Source: Sphingomonas sp. IBVSS2 (lineage in GTDB: Bacteria > Pseudomonadota > Alphaproteobacteria > Sphingomonadales > Sphingomonadaceae). From it: a stretch of 64,000 nucleotides of DNA. Shown in pieces: positions 53,387-61,517 of this stretch. The position numbers and the translations under genes are program-made. The notes beneath the pieces are model-generated. The model was not told where the DNA came from and made no database searches. It saw nothing but the letters and a program-made list of their open reading frames with translations. The stretch lies in NCBI RefSeq assembly GCF_002127225.1, contig NZ_NFUR01000001.1, positions 125,592-189,591 on the forward strand, read 5' to 3'. Positions within the stretch are counted from its first letter, which is position 1, and every line of letters begins with the position of its first letter.

Positions 53387-55693
53387 ATGGCTGACGGGAA
53401 CGATCCGAGGAACGTTCGTTTCCCGTTGCGCCGGTCCGGCGACGATTTCGAGCCGGCGCCCGCTCCGGCGGCCAGGCCCGAGCCGCGCGCCTGGCGCCCG
53501 CCCTCGCTCGAGGGAATCGTGGGCGACGCGCTCAAGCGGATGCGCCCGCAGCGGCAGGAGCCGCCGCTCGAGCTTTCCGGCGGCATGCCCCCGCCCGGGG
53601 ACTATGCCCCGCGCTGGCGCCGCGCCGCGCCGCCGCCTCCGCCCCCACCGCCACCGATCCAGCCGGGCCATGCCGAGCCGCTGCCCGCGGGCGGCTACAC
53701 CACCAACCTGCCGGTGGTGGTCCGGAAGCGGAACTGGCTGCGCTGGGCGAGCTGGGCGATCGCCGGCTTCCTCCTGCTGTTCTTCCTCGCGGTCGCCTGG
53801 CTGGCGTTGACCGCGCCGCTCTCCAAGTCGCTGCAGCCGCCGGCGCCGCCCTCGATCACCCTGCTCTCCGCCGAGGGCAAGCCGATCGCGCGGCGCGGCG
53901 CGGTGATCGCCGAGCCGGTGGACGCGACGAAGCTGCCCGCCCATGTCCGCAACGCGTTCGTCGGGATCGAGGACCGGCGCTTCTACAGCCATTGGGGCGT
54001 CGATCCGCGCGGCATCCTGCGTGCGTTCGTGCACAACGTCACCCAGAGCGGCGGCTCGCAGGGCGGCAGCACGATCACCCAGCAGCTCGCCAAGAACGCC
54101 TTCCTCAATTCGCAGCGCACCTTCGGGCGCAAGGCGCAGGAAGTGCTGATCGCCTTCTGGCTCGAGGCGTGGCTGAGCAAGGACGAGATACTCTCGCGCT
54201 ATCTCTCCAACGTCTATTTCGGCGACAACGTCTATGGCCTGCGCGCCGCCGCGCGGCATTATTTCAGCACCGAGCCGGAGGACCTGACCCTGAGCCAGGC
54301 AACGCTGCTGGCCGGGCTGGTGCAGGCGCCTTCGCGGCTTGCCCCCACCGGCAACCTGAAGGGCGCGCGCGAGCGGCAGAAGCTGGTGATCGGCGCGATG
54401 GTGGATGCCGGCCTGATCACCAAGGCGCGGGCGGCATCGATCCGTCCGGCGGTGCTCAACGTCACCCGGTCCAGGGACGATCTGCCCAACGGCACCTATT
54501 TCGCCGACTGGGTGCTGCCCCAGGCGCGCGACCGGGCCGGCGGCGTCGGCACCGAGCAGACGGTGCAGACGACGCTGGAGCTGAACGCGCAACAGGCCGC
54601 CGAGCGCGCGGTGCGCGGCGCCGGGCTCAGGAAATCGCAGATCGCGATCGTGGCGATGCATCCGGACGGCCGGGTGATCGCGATGGTGGGCGGCAAGAGC
54701 TATGGCGAGAGCCCGTTCAACCGCGCCACCCAGGCGCGGCGCCAGCCGGGATCGACCTTCAAGCTGTTCGTCTATCTGGCGGCGCTGCGCGGCGGCATGG
54801 ATCCCGACACGATCGTGGACGACAGCCCCGTCCAGATCGGCGACTGGAAGCCCGAGAATTCGCATGGCAGCTATGCCGGCAGGATCACGCTGCGCCAGGC
54901 CTTCGCCAAATCCTCGAACGTCGTCGCCGCGCGGCTGACCCAGAAGCTGGGCGTGCGCGAAGTGACGCGGGCGGCGCGCGACCTGGGCATCTCCACGCCG
55001 ATCGGCGACGACGCCTCGATTGCGCTCGGCACCTCCACCGTGTCGCTGCTCGAGCTGACCGCCGCCTATGCCGCGGTGGCCAATGGCGCCTATCCGGTGC
55101 GGCCGCAGGGCCTGAGCGACGACGAGGCGGCAAGCGACTGGCTGGCCAAGCGGCTGGGCGGGCCCACCCGCTTCAACGGGCGCCAGCTCGACGACCTGCG
55201 CAGCCTGCTCGGCACGGTGGTGGAGGACGGCACCGGGCGCGGCGCGGCGCTGCCGATCCCGACCTATGGCAAGACCGGCACCACCCAGGACAATCGCGAC
55301 GCGCTGTTCATCGGCTATGCCGGAGGCATCGTCTGCGGCGTGTGGCTGGGCAATGACGACAATTCGCCGAATCCCGGCCTGTCGGGCAGCGGCCTGCCCG
55401 CGCGGGTGTGGCGCGACTTCATGACCCGGGCGCTCGACCTGCGCATCCCGCCGCCCGAGCCGACGACCGAGCCCGACGGCAACGACGTGACGCTGGACGA
55501 CGTGCTGAACGGCGTGGGCGACTTCATCCAGGGGACGGGGATCGAAACCCAGGTGGTGCCGCAGGGCGTCGACCCCGACGCCCAGGGCGAGGCGCCGATC
55601 GACGCCCCCCGCCCCCCGCGCCGCGACCGGGCCCCGGACGGGTCGCCGCCCGATCGCTTCCGTCCGGACGACAGGCGCAGCGAGGAGCGCTAG
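53387..55693 (+). CDS. Bifunctional penicillin-binding protein (PBP1A type)
   Basis: Polymerises and cross-links peptidoglycan. The 768-residue protein has a Pro-rich cytoplasmic tail with a nine-proline run (82-90), one membrane helix (about 118-141), a GT51 transglycosylase domain with catalytic Glu195 in GIEDRRFYSHWGVDP and GGSQGGSTITQQLAKN, and a transpeptidase domain with SxxK in GSTFKL (Ser456, Lys459), SSN in FAKSSNV and KTGTT. The acidic, Pro-rich C-terminal tail of about 50 residues is common. ATG 53387 has no strong ribosome site. It could be monocistronic from the operator-like repeat upstream. Confidence 0.93.
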   Translation: MADGNDPRNVRFPLRRSGDDFEPAPAPAARPEPRAWRPPSLEGIVGDALKRMRPQRQEPPLELSGGMPPPGDYAPRWRRAAPPPPPPPPPIQPGHAEPLPAGGYTTNLPVVVRKRNWLRWASWAIAGFLLLFFLAVAWLALTAPLSKSLQPPAPPSITLLSAEGKPIARRGAVIAEPVDATKLPAHVRNAFVGIEDRRFYSHWGVDPRGILRAFVHNVTQSGGSQGGSTITQQLAKNAFLNSQRTFGRKAQEVLIAFWLEAWLSKDEILSRYLSNVYFGDNVYGLRAAARHYFSTEPEDLTLSQATLLAGLVQAPSRLAPTGNLKGARERQKLVIGAMVDAGLITKARAASIRPAVLNVTRSRDDLPNGTYFADWVLPQARDRAGGVGTEQTVQTTLELNAQQAAERAVRGAGLRKSQIAIVAMHPDGRVIAMVGGKSYGESPFNRATQARRQPGSTFKLFVYLAALRGGMDPDTIVDDSPVQIGDWKPENSHGSYAGRITLRQAFAKSSNVVAARLTQKLGVREVTRAARDLGISTPIGDDASIALGTSTVSLLELTAAYAAVANGAYPVRPQGLSDDEAASDWLAKRLGGPTRFNGRQLDDLRSLLGTVVEDGTGRGAALPIPTYGKTGTTQDNRDALFIGYAGGIVCGVWLGNDDNSPNPGLSGSGLPARVWRDFMTRALDLRIPPPEPTTEPDGNDVTLDDVLNGVGDFIQGTGIETQVVPQGVDPDAQGEAPIDAPRPPRRDRAPDGSPPDRFRPDDRRSEER

Positions 55694-55921
55694 GTCGTAT
55701 CGACAGTCACCTATCCTTTCCCGCCAGGGGAGGACAGGGATCCGGCACGCCAACGCCGAATGTAGATCCGCCCCGGGCTTCGGCGCTCCACGGGGTCGTG
55801 ATCCGCACCATGGTAGCACCCCTGTACGGCGCCGTGCGCATGTGCATTACATCATTGCAACGCCAACATGATCCGTCGCCCCATCGCAACGGAAAGCACT
55901 CCAGTGATGCCGGAGGCACAG

Positions 55922-56926
55922 ATGTTTCACCCGAAGCGTGCGCTATCGATCTGGTCCTGTTTCGTCCTCTGGCCGATCGCCCTGTCGGCATCCGCCGCGA
56001 CATCGGCATCGGCGCAGGGCACCGGGTTTCGGGATGCCGCCGCCAAGGTCTCTCTCTCGACCGGTTCGACAGTCGGTGAATGGATCTTGAAAGGCGATGC
56101 GCCGCTCAACCAGAAGGCCATCGTCGTTTTCGTCCATGGTGGGCCGGGCCTCTACACCGAACAGCGCCGCCTCGACGAAGGCGCCGTGTTTCGTCGTGCC
56201 GGGTTCACGACTGCCTATTATGATCGGGCGGGCGGCGGCGTCTCGGAGCGGCTTCCCGCCGAACAATATTCGTTCGAACGCGAGATCGCGGATCTGGAAG
56301 CCTATCGCGTCCATCTGAATGCGGACAGGCTGATCCTGTGGGGGAATTCCTTCGGCGCCGCGCTGGCTGCTGCCTATGCGGCGCGATATCCCGAGCATGT
56401 TGCGGCCATGGTGCTGACGTCGCCGGGAACCTTCCCCGGCCAGGCGACGGAACGCGACTTCTCGCGAACCGAGAGGGCGCCCGTCGTCATGTCCCAGGAA
56501 ATGAAGAACGCGACGTTGCTGATCGACGGCAAGGGCGCTGCCGCCGAGCGGCAACTCAGCCAGGCGGATGCCGGCAGGATTTTCGACGATTTCGTCAGCA
56601 GCCAGTTGGCCGATGGCTTCCTGTGCAAGGGGGCCGCGCTTTCTACACCCGCGCTCCCCGGCGGCGGCAATCTCTATGCCCAGCGCCTGATCTCCAGAAG
56701 TGCAGCGAAGGCAAGACCGGCCAGCATTGCACCCGGCCGGTTTCCGGCGCTGATCATTCGTGGATCCTGTGATTTCATGCCCGCCGCCAATGCCGCGCGA
56801 TATGCGGGCTTTTTCGGGGGCGACCTGATCACCCTCGACGCCATCGGCCACGGGCTGCTGGAGAATCGCGCGGCAGTGGATGACGCGATCGCCAATTTCC
56901 TGCGGCGACATTTCGCGCGCTCGTGA
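55922..56926 (+). CDS. Secreted alpha/beta hydrolase, proline iminopeptidase-like
   Basis: A 334-residue exported hydrolase. Signal peptide (cleavage near SASAQG, about residue 32); HGGPG oxyanion motif at 72-76 as in proline iminopeptidases; nucleophile elbow GNSFGAA with Ser143; acid in RGSCDFMP and His in DAIGHGLLEN. GGAGG lies six bases before ATG 55922; an in-frame start at 55868 is less likely. Its base composition is a little less GC-rich than its neighbours, perhaps recent acquisition. It is flanked by gaps of about 228 and 129 bases, so likely alone. Confidence 0.85.
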   Translation: MFHPKRALSIWSCFVLWPIALSASAATSASAQGTGFRDAAAKVSLSTGSTVGEWILKGDAPLNQKAIVVFVHGGPGLYTEQRRLDEGAVFRRAGFTTAYYDRAGGGVSERLPAEQYSFEREIADLEAYRVHLNADRLILWGNSFGAALAAAYAARYPEHVAAMVLTSPGTFPGQATERDFSRTERAPVVMSQEMKNATLLIDGKGAAAERQLSQADAGRIFDDFVSSQLADGFLCKGAALSTPALPGGGNLYAQRLISRSAAKARPASIAPGRFPALIIRGSCDFMPAANAARYAGFFGGDLITLDAIGHGLLENRAAVDDAIANFLRRHFARS

Positions 56927-57055
56927 ACGGGGCCGAGATAAACACTGCCCCATAGGATCGGGCCCATAGGATCGAGCCGTGTGAAACCGGCGGTGCGAAG
57001 TGCTTCCCGCATTCCGGCGGTTGACGCCGCCCCGCACCCTCCTCATGGACCGGCC

Positions 57056-58057
57056 ATGCGCTTCTTCTCCGACAACGCCGCCGCCGTCTGCCCCCAGGTG
57101 CTCGCCGCGCTGGGAAGCGTGAACCGGCTCGACACCGCCTATGACGGCGACCAATGGTCGCAATCGCTCGACGGCGCCTTTTCGGACCTGTTCGGCACGC
57201 AGGTGCGCGCGCTGTGGGTGCCCACCGGCACCGCGGCGAACAGCCTTGCCCTGGCGGCGCTCTGCCCGCCTCATGGCGGCGTGGTCTGCCACCGCGAGGC
57301 GCACATCAATGTCGACGAGTGTGGCGCGCCGGAATTCTACACGCACGGCGCCAAGCTGCTGGCCGGCGAGGGGCCCGGCTCGAAGCTGACCCCCGACGCG
57401 ATCCGCGCGGTGATCGATCCGATCCGCCCCGACGTGCACCAGGTGCAGCCGCACGCGATCTCGATCACCAACGCGACCGAATATGGCCTGGCCTATACGC
57501 CGGACGAAGTGGCGGCGATCGGCGTGCTTGCCAAGGAACGCCGGTTCGGGCTGCACATGGACGGGGCGCGCTTCGCCAATGCCGTCGCGCATCTCGGCTG
57601 CCATCCCGGCGACGTGACGTGGCGCGCGGGCGTGGACGCGCTGAGCTTCGGCTTCGTCAAGAATGGCGGGATGAGCGCCGAGGCGCTGATCTTCTTCCGG
57701 CCCGAGCTGGCGGAGGCGACGCTCTATCGCCGCAAGCGGGCGGGGCTGCTCTTCTCCAAGGGCCGCTATCTCGCGGCGCAGATCCTGGCGATGCTGGAGA
57801 ACGACCTGTGGCTCGACAACGCCCGCGCGGCCAATGCCGGCGCGCGCCTGCTCGCCCGGGCGGCGGGGGACCGGCTGGTGCACCCGGTCGAGGCCAATGA
57901 AGTGTTCCTGAGAATGAACGCCGGGGAAGCGGCGCGCCTGCGCGCGCTAGGCTTCGATTTCTACGACTGGGGCGTGGGCGAGGCGCGGCTGGTGATCAGC
58001 TGGGACCAGGCCGAGGAAGCGATACGGCCGCTGGCCGACGCCATCGCGGCGCTGTGA
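57056..58057 (+). CDS. ltaE: Low-specificity L-threonine aldolase-type PLP enzyme
   Basis: Splits threonine or allo-threonine to glycine and acetaldehyde. The 333-residue fold-type I enzyme has MRFFSDNAAAVCPQVL at the start, HREAHINVDECGAPEF, HMDGARFANAVA (Asp for the PLP pyridine) and the PLP lysine Lys202 in LSFGFVKNGGMSAEA; the last differs from the usual SFGGTKNG. ATG 57056 is chosen because the domain starts there, although the frame is open from 56981. The symbol is tentative because related beta-eliminating lyases share these motifs. Confidence 0.85.
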   Translation: MRFFSDNAAAVCPQVLAALGSVNRLDTAYDGDQWSQSLDGAFSDLFGTQVRALWVPTGTAANSLALAALCPPHGGVVCHREAHINVDECGAPEFYTHGAKLLAGEGPGSKLTPDAIRAVIDPIRPDVHQVQPHAISITNATEYGLAYTPDEVAAIGVLAKERRFGLHMDGARFANAVAHLGCHPGDVTWRAGVDALSFGFVKNGGMSAEALIFFRPELAEATLYRRKRAGLLFSKGRYLAAQILAMLENDLWLDNARAANAGARLLARAAGDRLVHPVEANEVFLRMNAGEAARLRALGFDFYDWGVGEARLVISWDQAEEAIRPLADAIAAL

Positions 58058-58079
58058 GGATGGGCTTCCGCCAATTCCG

Positions 58080-58098
58080 CCCCGGGACGCGCTCGGGG
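58080..58098. repeat. REP-like half-element giving the DMT gene its ribosome site
   Basis: CCCCGGGACGCGCTCGGGG, ends CCCCG/CGGGG, closely related to CCCCGAGACAAGCTCGGGG at 45239-45257. The following GGAGGAG is the Shine-Dalgarno for the DMT gene at 58107. Confidence 0.5.
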
Positions 58099-58106
58099 AG
58101 GAGCCA

Positions 58107-59021
58107 GTGAGCAACGCCTCCCCCCAATCCACCCGCCTCTCCGTCCTGGTCCCCTTCGCGATCGTCACGCTGATCTGGGGGTCGACCTGGATCGTGATCC
58201 GCGACCAGCTCTCGGTGGTGCCGCCGAGCTGGTCGGTCACCTATCGCTTCGCGGTGGCCGGGGTGACCATGCTGGCCTGGGCGGCGCTGCGCGGCGACGG
58301 GCTGCGGCTCGATGCACGGGGCGTGCGCTTCGCGGTGCTGCTCGGGCTCGCGCAGTTCGTGTTCAACTTCAACTTCGTCTATCGCGCCGAGCAGCACATC
58401 ACCTCGGGCGTGGTGGCGGTGGTCTATGCGCTGCTGCTGGTGCCCAATGCGGTGCTGGCGCGGATCTTCCTCGGGCAGAAGATGGGGCGCCAGCTGATCA
58501 TCGGCTCGGCCATCGCGATGGCGGGCGTCGCCCTGCTGTTCCTGCACGAGGCGCGGCTGAGCCCGGTGGGCCCGGCCCAGGCCCTGCTCGGCATCGCCAT
58601 AGCGCTGGCCGGCGTCCTGTGCGCCTCGATCGCCAACATCATGCAGGCGACCGAGACGGCCAAGGCCTATCCGATGGCGACGATGCTGGGCTGGGCGATG
58701 CTGAGCGGCGCGGCGATCGACGGGCTGTTCGCGCTCGCCACCGCGGGGCCGCCGGCATTCGATCCCCGGCCCAGCTATGCCGGCGGCATCCTCTATCTCG
58801 GCGTGCTGGGGTCGGCGTTGACCTTCAGCATCTACTTCCGGCTGATCCGCACGATCGGCCCGGCCAAGGCAGCCTATACCAGCGTGCTGATCCCGGTGAT
58901 CGCGATGCTCTTCTCGACGCTGTTCGAGGGCTATCGCTGGTCCGCGCTGGCGGAGGGCGGCGCGGGGCTGGTGCTCGCGGGGCTGGTGGTGGCATTGAGG
59001 GCACGCAGGCCGAACCGGTAA
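58107..59021 (+). CDS. EamA/DMT superfamily exporter
   Basis: A 304-residue inner-membrane protein with ten helices in two EamA repeats: first IVTLIWGSTWIVIRDQLS, then LYLGVLGSALTFSIYFRLIRTIGPAKAAY. Family includes metabolite exporters such as RhaT/YdcZ-like. GTG 58107 with GGAGGAG upstream. Its 3' end overlaps the converging SDR gene by 91 bases, unusually long. Substrate unknown. Confidence 0.88.
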   Translation: MSNASPQSTRLSVLVPFAIVTLIWGSTWIVIRDQLSVVPPSWSVTYRFAVAGVTMLAWAALRGDGLRLDARGVRFAVLLGLAQFVFNFNFVYRAEQHITSGVVAVVYALLLVPNAVLARIFLGQKMGRQLIIGSAIAMAGVALLFLHEARLSPVGPAQALLGIAIALAGVLCASIANIMQATETAKAYPMATMLGWAMLSGAAIDGLFALATAGPPAFDPRPSYAGGILYLGVLGSALTFSIYFRLIRTIGPAKAAYTSVLIPVIAMLFSTLFEGYRWSALAEGGAGLVLAGLVVALRARRPNR

Positions 59022-59743
59022 TCGGCATGGCGCGGCCGCCAGCCCAGCACCCGCTTCGCCTTGCCGTTCGCGACGCGGCGATTCTCGGCATGGAAGGCGC
59101 GGGCCTGGGGGCTCAGCCCCGCCTGCTCCAGCGGGACCAGCGGCGGCACCGGCAGCCCCAGCAGCGCGCAGCCATAGGCAATGACGTCGCTCTGCGGAGC
59201 CGGGCGATCGTCGGCCAGGTTATAGGCGCCGGGCGGCCCGGCGAAGCCGGCGATCACGCCGTCGACGATGTCGTCGACATGGATGCGGCTGAACACCTGG
59301 CCCGGCAGGTCGATCCGCGGCGCGGCACCGGCGCGGATGCGATCGAGCGGGGAGCGGCCGGGGCCGTAGATGCCGGGCAGGCGGAACACGTGCGCGCCGG
59401 CAAGCGCCAGCCAGGCGGCGTCCGCCCGTGCCCGGGCGATGCGGCGGCCAATGCCCATGGGCGCCATCTCGTCGACCCAGGCACCGCCGGTATCGCCATA
59501 GACGCCGGTCGAGGAGAGATAGCCGATCCAGGCGCGGGAGGCGGCGATCGCGTTCCCATAGGTTGCGAGGACGGGATCATCCTCGCCCGGCGGGACGGTG
59601 GAGAGGATGTGCGTGGCGCGCGCAATGTCGCCCGCGCGGTCGGCAAAGGTCTCGCGGGTAACGGTGGCGATTTCCGCTCGGCCGGCGAGCCGGGCGACCA
59701 GGCGCGCGGCGGTATAGCCGGGGCCGAAGATCAGGAGGCGCAC
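58931..59743 (-). CDS. NAD-dependent epimerase/SDR family protein
   Basis: A 270-residue extended SDR-like protein with the Rossmann start [31 protein letters not shown] (equivalent of the catalytic Ser/Tyr region) and RLPGIYGPGRSPLD, as in YeeZ-like proteins. The Rossmann loop is GPGYTA rather than GxxGxxG. GTG 59743. The last 25 residues, in the stretch overlapping the DMT gene, look low in complexity, so the 3' end may have been extended by loss of an earlier stop. Substrate unknown. Confidence 0.75.
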   Translation of the reverse strand: MRLLIFGPGYTAARLVARLAGRAEIATVTRETFADRAGDIARATHILSTVPPGEDDPVLATYGNAIAASRAWIGYLSSTGVYGDTGGAWVDEMAPMGIGRRIARARADAAWLALAGAHVFRLPGIYGPGRSPLDRIRAGAAPRIDLPGQVFSRIHVDDIVDGVIAGFAGPPGAYNLADDRPAPQSDVIAYGCALLGLPVPPLVPLEQAGLSPQARAFHAENRRVANGKAKRVLGWRPRHADYRFGLRALNATTSPASTSPAPPSASADQR

Positions 59744-59748
59744 CTAGC

Positions 59749-59876
59749 CTCCCCTCCCTGGAAGGGAGGGGATCGAGGGGTGGGTCGGGTCCAGGCGATA
59801 CTGAAGACACACGGGTCGCAGCCACCGCATCGCGTGCATCCACCCACCCCCAGCCCCTCCCTTCCAGGGAGGGGAG
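59749..59876. repeat. BIME-like inverted repeat pair
   Basis: Two inward-facing REP-like arms: 59749-59785 (CTCCCCTCCCTGG...GGGTGGGT) and 59842-59876 (ACCCACCCCCAG...GGGAGGGGAG), matching as reverse complements over about 35 bases with a few differences, around a 56-base spacer. Each arm has its own palindrome (CCCTCCCTGGAAGGGAGGG-like). This is the usual form of a dispersed intergenic repeat; it separates the M28 and SDR genes. Confidence 0.7.
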
Positions 59877-59882
59877 CAAGGA

Positions 59883-61517
59883 TCATTGCGCCCCATATCC
59901 CCCGAACCGTACCCCGAAGAAATCGCCCCGGTTCCAGCGCGGGCGTTCCGGCGCATCGGTGAGCGCACGGGCGACGGCATAGTTCAGGCGCATATATTTG
60001 GCGGCCGAGTTCCAGTCGAAGGGCAAGTCGATCTGGTCCGAGGGCTTGTGATAATTCTCGGCCAGGAACTTCTTCTGCGCCTCGGCCCCCTGCCCGCCCG
60101 GGCCTGTGTCGATCGAGACCGCCGGAATGCCCGACTTGACGAAGCTGTAGTGATCCGAGCGGACGAAGAACATCTCCTCCGGGCTCGGATCGGGGACGAC
60201 GGCGAGGCCTTCGCCAGCCGCCGCCGCGGCGATCACCGGGCCCAGGCTGGAGCGTTCGGCCCCCAGCGCCACCACGTCGACCAGCGGATAGGTGAGGATC
60301 GGCATGTCCATGTTGATATCGGCGACCAGCCGGTCCTTCGCCACCGGCGGATAATGCGCGAAATAGTCCGAGCCGAGCAGCCCCTTCTCCTCCGCCGCCA
60401 GTGCCACGAACAGCATCGAGCGGCGGGGCTTCTCACCCGAAGCGACGAACTTGCGGGCGACCTCGAGCATGGTCGAGACGCCGATCGCATTGTCCATCGC
60501 GCCATTGTAGATGCGGTCGCCATTGACCGCATCCCCCACGCCGACATGATCGAGATGGGCGGAGAGGACGACATATTCCGCCTTGAGCGACGGATCGGTG
60601 CCCGGGATCAGCCCGGCCACGTTGCGCGTCGCCTGCGTCAACAGCTTGGTCTTGCTCGCAACCTTGAGCGTGCCGGCGAGCGCTCCGGTCGGGACCCGCG
60701 TGCCCCGGCGCTGCGCGGCGAGCACATCGGCCCAGCGGATCTTCGCCCCCTGGAACAGCTTCTCCGCGCCGGCCGGGCCGACATAGCCGACCGGCGGGGC
60801 GCCGGACGCGGTCGCGAAGGCGGTGCCGTCGGGCCGGGCCCAGGTCGTGCGCTCATAGTCGTAATAGGGAACGATCGCCTCGAACGGGATCTGCTCGCGC
60901 TGGGCGAGCGATTCGAGCACGATCACCGCCACCGCGCCCTTCTGCTGCGCGATCGCCGCCTTCTGCTCGTCGTCGCCGAAATGCGCCTCGACTTCGTTGG
61001 GCAGCCCCTGGGGCACGCCGGGAAGGATCGCGACGATCTTCCCCTTCACGTCGAGCCCCTTGTAATCGTCGCGCCGGCCCTCGGGATAGACGATGCCATA
61101 ACCCGCGAAGACGATGCCGCCCTCGGCCTTGAAATCGGGCGTGGCCGGCGCCGCCGTGTTGACATAGTCGATGCCGAACTGGAGCGGGATTTCCATCGCA
61201 CCGCGCACCAGGCTCCACTTCGCCTTCTCGGCCGGCTTGTACGAGACCAGCTTGAACGGCTGGAACCAGCTTCCCGCCGCGCCGGGCACCAGGCCGATCG
61301 CCAGCATCTGCGCCGCGACATATTCGGCCGCCACGTCATAGTCGCGCGTTCCCGCCTCGCGCCCGCGAAGCGCGTCGGAGGCGAGGAACTGGACATGCGC
61401 CTTCAGCGCCGCCTGCTCGGGCGGAAGCTGGGCGGCCGGCTGGGGCGCGGTCTGCGCCTGGGCGAGCGGCGCGACGAGCAGCGCCGCCGCGGCGAAGAGG
61501 AAGCGGCGGAGGATCAC
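59883..61517 (-). CDS. M28 family metallopeptidase, secreted (tandem copy 1)
   Basis: A 544-residue exported zinc aminopeptidase-like protein. Signal peptide (cleavage near APLAQAQ), a protease-associated insert domain (about 120-240) and the M28 catalytic core: LSAHLDHVGVGD (His, Asp), YNGAMDNAIGV (bridging Asp), AAEEKGLLGSDYF (Glu pair), INMDMPIL (Asp) and the final His in ENYHKPSDQID. All five ligands appear intact. GTG 61517 overlaps the upstream M28 stop as GTGA, so it is the last of three cotranscribed M28 genes. Likely cleaves N-terminal residues of extracytoplasmic peptides. Confidence 0.92.
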   Translation of the reverse strand: MILRRFLFAAAALLVAPLAQAQTAPQPAAQLPPEQAALKAHVQFLASDALRGREAGTRDYDVAAEYVAAQMLAIGLVPGAAGSWFQPFKLVSYKPAEKAKWSLVRGAMEIPLQFGIDYVNTAAPATPDFKAEGGIVFAGYGIVYPEGRRDDYKGLDVKGKIVAILPGVPQGLPNEVEAHFGDDEQKAAIAQQKGAVAVIVLESLAQREQIPFEAIVPYYDYERTTWARPDGTAFATASGAPPVGYVGPAGAEKLFQGAKIRWADVLAAQRRGTRVPTGALAGTLKVASKTKLLTQATRNVAGLIPGTDPSLKAEYVVLSAHLDHVGVGDAVNGDRIYNGAMDNAIGVSTMLEVARKFVASGEKPRRSMLFVALAAEEKGLLGSDYFAHYPPVAKDRLVADINMDMPILTYPLVDVVALGAERSSLGPVIAAAAAGEGLAVVPDPSPEEMFFVRSDHYSFVKSGIPAVSIDTGPGGQGAEAQKKFLAENYHKPSDQIDLPFDWNSAAKYMRLNYAVARALTDAPERPRWNRGDFFGVRFGGYGAQ

